Assembly: GCA_021234155.1 (NCBI GenBank)
Contig: JAJEKV010000017.1
Location: 4,500,792 to 4,564,791, forward strand
From: Isoetes taiwanensis
Lineage: Eukaryota; Streptophyta; Lycopodiopsida; Isoetales; Isoetaceae
Direction of reading: 5' to 3'
Length of the DNA: 64,000 nt
The notes below the pieces were generated by a model, which saw only the letters and a program-made list of their open reading frames with translations, made no database searches and had not been told where the DNA came from. Position 1 is the first letter of the stretch. Every line of letters starts with the position of its first letter. A program made the position numbers and the translations under genes. This document shows, piece by piece, positions 59,185 to 64,000 of this stretch.

Positions 59185-60960
59185 GGGGCCCAACAACAGA
59201 CATGCATTCATCTTCAAGCTCAACACTTCCACAGAGCCGGGTAAAGGTATAGTTCATGTGGGAATATTATTCCACCCGCCAACCTCGACCGCAAGTCTAT
59301 GTGAGAACCTAATTCGCAAATAGCATGTCTATGTCTAGTATTTATTTTTTCCGTGATATTTACTTGCCCGCATACTAGGGTTAATCTCAGTTCTATAAAA
59401 TTCTTTCTTTAGTCCCCCATCTCTCCAGCTGCAATGAAAAAAGCTTCCTGATACCCACTTTTTTATGTCATCTTTATTTGATAGTAAGTCCCCGTGATAT
59501 GCATCCCCCATTTTGACATCCATAATTCCACCTCAGAAACCAACCTTTAGCACGAAGTCTCCTCCAAAGCCATCCCGCACAAACTATTACCCCAAGAAAG
59601 TGTATAGAATTTTATGGACATACTTGAGTGTTCTACACAAGGCCTCTCGCTTCAAGTGTTAACATTCCCACTCAACTAGCATCATATCATATGTATGCTT
59701 AGACCTTGACCCCTAGCTGTTATGAGAAACCTCTTTTGTACTTTTTCTACCTTCTTCCACGTGTCAGAGGCTAACCCTGCCCCCAAATTTCACAACCGTA
59801 CAATGTACAATATGACCGATCTTACCAATGTAATCAGATAGCATCTTTTTTTTCATGCTGAAATTCCAAATTTTCAGCCCTTACACAATGACGATTGCAT
59901 ATAAGGCTTTAAGCCCCCGCATTAATTTTATGGTCATCACCGATTCCAATTGGGGCTTTTATCTATTACCAAACCGAGATATTTGTAACGACCGTAATTT
60001 CCACTAACTCATCTTTATAGTACAACTTAACATGGTCAACTTTTGATGCTCCAAAAACTACGAAGTTTTGTTTTTAGCCGATTTACATGCATGCTTTTGG
60101 CATCGCAGTAAAGAGGACAATGCATCTAGATGCTTTTGCAACCCATTTACGCCATGTGAGAGCAAAACCACATCATCTCGGTGATACAACAAGAGCAAAA
60201 CCACATATCTAGATAGCGATGTGCCATCCCCACCATGCGCTCAATCCAGCTTTTCAAGCCGGTCTATGAAAAGTCCAAACAATAAGGCGAGAGGGGACAC
60301 CCCCCGCTTCACTCCTGTGTTGCTTTCTACTCTTTGCTCACTAATATATGGAAATGAAAGCTGAATAAGTACTTTTTCATAGAGCTTCCCTACCGCATGC
60401 CTTAGCTCTTTGGGTACATTTAACTCAACCAGCCAATTCCATAAATGTTTCCTCGCCACCGTATCAAAGGCTTTGCTAAAAATCTACAAACGCAAAGATA
60501 CAATGGTTTCTTTTTTTCCCAATAACGGAGTCTATCATTGCATGCATCGTTAACAAATGATCAATGGTGGATTTCTTTAGGCCTAAAGCCCCGCCTTCCC
60601 ATTGTTCTAACATTCGCCTCATCCGCCCATGCACTAATTTTAGAGTCCGTGATAGTAGCAAAAAGCTCAAAGATAAAAGCTACCAATCAAAATCATGCAA
60701 TAGTTATGCAAACTGACTCATCACATGTCTTATAAAGTGGACTACTCTATTAAGTCGCCACTCCTCCTCGAAACCCCTCTCCCATTACAATATTAAACAA
60801 AGCATAATTTCTCAAGCCCCCAACTATGTCATTATGTGTGATGGTCAGATACTCATGTTCACATATATGGTCCAAGCAAGTTTCAGCTCCTGGAAAATAA
60901 TAAAGCTTCTTAACTGCTGCCAATAGGTCTTCTACTTCAAAGGTCGGTCTCTGTGGACGC
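59126..60960 (-). pseudogene. LINE reverse-transcriptase segment, copy 2
   Basis: Colinear with 28,454-30,243, including KSTIDHLL, LNVPKELRHAVGKLYEKVLIQ and the zinc-knuckle tail. The RT YADD region is disrupted around 60,180 by a CTGCAT-to-CTCGGTGAT type change. The stretches 59,700-59,820 and 60,790-60,960 are almost identical to copy 1. Confidence 0.85.
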
Positions 60961-61384
60961 TAAAAATCTATTCTATTCAATTCTATTTTAATATTTCGTG
61001 GAGTTCTAATTCTGTTCCAAAACCTTTTTGATATGCAAGCAACCGCGGACCATTTGCATATGTTTTTTTTATGTAAATACCTTCTTTTTTGGGTTGCCCC
61101 TAGGCGGGAAGCCCTTGTCCATGTGGACTTATAGCATATTCTATGGATATGCCAGCATATGCCAGGCATATGTGAATGACTGCTCCAAACTTGTTGTGGG
61201 GAGTAAATTGGCAGTGGCTGCTGTTGTTGGGCAGCGGCTTTAAAAACCGGCTAACCGGTTTGAGGAATCATTTGCTGGAGGTGATGGAGACTCAAAGCTA
61301 TAGGGGATGGCGTAAATTCTGTAGCATTTGGATCAAGAGTCACCTGCTTAGGTAAAGACAAATGTAGGTTTGATGCTCTGAGTC

Positions 61385-62979
61385 TGTGACGTTCCAAGTA
61401 TTTATACGGTATACGTATAAATATACTGACATGTCACGCAGTAAAGATACGCCACTATGGGGTATTTTAACCTAGGGGGTTGACCCAAAAGGGATTAATT
61501 TAGCTATGCTAAATTAATTATTAAAGGTTAATTACCTATAATCAAGGAAATAATATCTAATTGACTTAATTAGGATATTAGAGTAATTAGGAAGGTGCCA
61601 CTTGGCCAAATTCGACACAAGCCAGGAAATGCTAACTTGGGGCATCAAATTGACCCCTACCCCATTTGGCCCCAAAATGAAGCCGAGGAGGAGCCGCTTG
61701 AGCTCCCAGCTTGTTGCTGAACGCCCAAGTTGTTGTTGAGCCAAGTTGTTGCCGTCAATCACCCAAGTTGTCAAAAGATGGAAGTGCCCCATGATAACGG
61801 ATCTAGCGTAAAACTCTAAGTTAGCGGGTAGTCTAGCTTGAGCTTCTAGGATAGCCTCGCTAGTCTTCTCGGTTTTCTTTGTTAAGATTAACCCTTCTTT
61901 GATATTTAGGATTATATTTCAATTATGGATTATGCTTTGTTAAGTAAGGATGGATGAATCTATGAAAGTATCTCTGTTAGCTTCCGTAAAGCAGGGATTA
62001 AAGGGGGGGTAGAGACCTCTGTGCCTTATGCTCTTAGTATGCTCCTAGTATTTCCCCTAGTACCCTGAATATGTGGCTCGTGGTAACAAGAGACCACCGA
62101 GTCGTGGATGCTATGGAATTGCTTAGCACCGCAGAAGGGACACAATGCTGGTGAAGTGGGGTGGGGTCTTGCACCCAACATAAAAGGCTCTTGGGACTCC
62201 TACAAGGGCTAGGCCCGATAGCCTGGCCACGAGGGCCTGCATGGGTCTGACACTCCCTGGGTGCAGAGGTGTGACCCGTATGGGGCATCCTGTACTTTGA
62301 AGATAACGTTAGGGGAGTAGGTCGGGTACGGATGTGGGGGTCGCTGATGCGCACGATTCTCTAGCTCACCGATGGAACCGCCGGATCCCCGAAGGGGACA
62401 CTTCCCCGACCGCCTCATCGGACCGTGTCTTCATGAAACCCGGAGTAGGCTCGGGGGTGATACCTTGACTCAAGGCCTCCGGAAGGCTATAGTGATGCCA
62501 TAGCATGGTTCGACTCATCCGCAAAGTGTGCATGTGAGGGGCGGATGGAGGGACAACCCTAGCCGATGTTCTATGCCGCCCAACGCCATGCCAAGATTCG
62601 GCCCCGGCCGATCTCTTGAGACCTAGCCGCCAACGATCCTCACCGAGTCCGAGCCGGGGTAGAACCATGGGTTTGGGGTGTTTCCTCTAGCATTAAATGT
62701 ATCTTCACCGCTATTATCGCTTGATGGATGTGCCACCCTTCGTGGTGGTATTTATGATATGATTATGTCGTATGCTAACCTTGTATTCACGCTCACACAT
62801 AGGAGCCCCCCATCATGGGGCGCAATGAATGACCCTCTCGGCGGTCCTTCACTGAGCATCTTTCCATAGATGGCCCGAAGTTATATGGAGGGCCCCGCCA
62901 TGGTGAGATGGTTGCCATGGGAGGGGAAGTCCTCGCATGTATACGCCCGAAGGCCAGATATGTTCCGGGAGCCGCCACA
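61385..62979 (+). repeat. Gypsy 5' LTR, copy 2
   Basis: Starts TGTGACGTTCC after GAGTC (61,380-61,384), the same flank as the 30.68 kb copy, and ends GCCACA followed by the TCAGAGCCG site. The hairpin is at 61,495-61,517. The shared flank shows that the Gypsy insertion predates the duplication. Confidence 0.88.
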
Positions 62980-64000
62980 AGCAGAGTCAGAGCCGCGGAT
63001 TTTGGTAGCCCAAAATCATAGCACCCACCAAAACCCCGACTCGTTAGTTCGGTAGTTAGGTGGGAGTTTAAGCTAGTTGGACTGTTTAACTCTTCGATGT
63101 TTGGTTCTATGCTAGGTTGATGTAATAAATTGTAAGTTTTAAGAAGTTAGGGCGACTGGAGGACCCAAGTTTGGAAGGGCTATAACTTTTTGTAGGTAGT
63201 TCGAATGAAGGCGAAAAATGGTTCCAATGGATCTGGGCACCTCCCAAATAATTTAGGGGGGCACGCTACACCGAGGTCAAAATGGTGACAAAGAAGGCAA
63301 AAGTCAAAGGGCCATTGCCGGATTGAGTGTTTTTCTCAAAAATAAGGGCGATAACGCTAGCAAATGCTTCCTGATACGATCTCAAGAGATAAAAATACGC
63401 CATCCGCTTAAAAAAATTGAAAACTTTTTACAAAAAGTTAAAAGTTAAATTCAGATTTGTGTTACTTTTCGAAAAGTGTGTTAGTTGGGACGCCTTCTTG
63501 CCGCCATAGCCGCCGGACTTGAGCTCTTTTTCCGCCATAGCCGACCTCTATTGCTACCTTGCAACTGTCCTAACCACCTAGCGCCTTTGCCTAGTATCTA
63601 GTGCCATCTATCTAAGCTTGAGCGCCCTACTTCTTCCCCTGTTATCCGTCGCTAGTGCCATGATGCCATGCTTCAAGCTTACCGTAGACCTAAAGAAGGC
63701 GATTGTCTTCCAGCTGTACAGCGTGCTAGTGGACCATCTCTCAGATGATAGTCCCATGATCGACACTGTCTTAACCCTCGCCGCCGGACTCATTTCACCG
63801 AAAATGTGAGAATCCCCTACCCAATCTTCCATTTCAATGAACGCTTCCTCATGAAGCTGAATGCTGCAGACCAACCTTACACTCTTGTGGAGCAACCTGA
63901 TCAAGCTTGGGCCATAGTTAAGTTTTACCCGTTAGCAAGCCAAGACGAGGATCCCGTAGAGCTTATCCGAACGGAGGCCCAACGGATTTTGCACCTTGCT
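62980..64000 (+). other. Start of Gypsy interior, copy 2
   Basis: Colinear with 32,305-33,317. The unknown leader protein is better preserved here: an open frame from about 63,805 to the window end reads RFLMKLNAADQPYTLVEQ and onward. The element continues beyond the window. Confidence 0.7.

Larger units (their letters stand above)
56845..64000 (+). repeat. Segmental duplication, copy 2 (runs off the window)
   Basis: Begins at (AC)ACACG-TCATAAAACTAGAAAG and is colinear with 26,165-33,317 to the last base of the window. It contains the 5' part of the Helitron (56,845-59,125), the LINE RT segment (59,126-60,960), the Gypsy 5' LTR (61,385-62,979) and the start of the Gypsy interior. Copies differ mostly at CTG/CAG sites. 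Confidence 0.9.

Overview
The window reads as nuclear DNA of a land plant with a large, repeat-dense genome. The evidence is one spliced plant-type gene with GT-AG introns, fragments of two other plant nuclear genes (a magnesium-chelatase subunit and a sterol reductase), and plant-style Copia, Gypsy, LINE, SINE, PIF/Harbinger and Helitron elements. A non-seed vascular plant such as a fern is possible, but the sequence alone does not settle it. Nothing looks bacterial or organellar.

Layout. 1-2.35 kb: decayed Copia remnant with a 3' LTR. 2.35-6.95 kb: mostly unassigned, with two small tandem duplications. 6.95-8.4 kb: an inverted-repeat (foldback) element that ends about 160 bp before the only intact gene. 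8.56-12.10 kb (+): an eight-exon gene for an EMB8-like alpha/beta hydrolase, whose exons join cleanly to about 490 aa with all three catalytic residues. 12.4-18.3 kb: small non-autonomous elements (two MITE-like hairpins, a tRNA-derived SINE, GA-rich repeats, a 71-79 bp tandem array) and a LINE remnant. 18.9-22.0 kb: a decayed PIF/Harbinger element with a Myb-like protein and a convergent transposase.

22.9-30.2 kb is a minus-strand LINE split by a 5.28 kb Helitron (23,176-28,453). The Helitron carries, on its own strand, fragments of Delta7-sterol reductase (DWF5 type) and of the Mg-chelatase D subunit (ChlD). 30.68-48.86 kb is a Ty3/Gypsy element with two LTRs, a PBS-like site, a polypurine tract and a likely 5-bp target duplication. 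Its reverse transcriptase is split by an unclassified 5.4 kb insertion. 51.94-53.04 kb holds 2.6 copies of a ~412 bp tandem repeat. From 56.85 kb to the window end, the sequence from about 26.17 kb (Helitron part, LINE, LTR, start of the Gypsy interior) repeats in the same orientation at a 30.68 kb offset.

The two duplicate copies differ from each other mainly at CTG/CAG trinucleotides, in directions that cytosine deamination does not explain. This looks like systematic base-calling error at CHG-methylated cytosines in transposon DNA. It means many frameshifts and stops in the TE-rich part of the window may be technical. The relations between genes here are mostly those of nested insertion and capture rather than of an operon or pathway.
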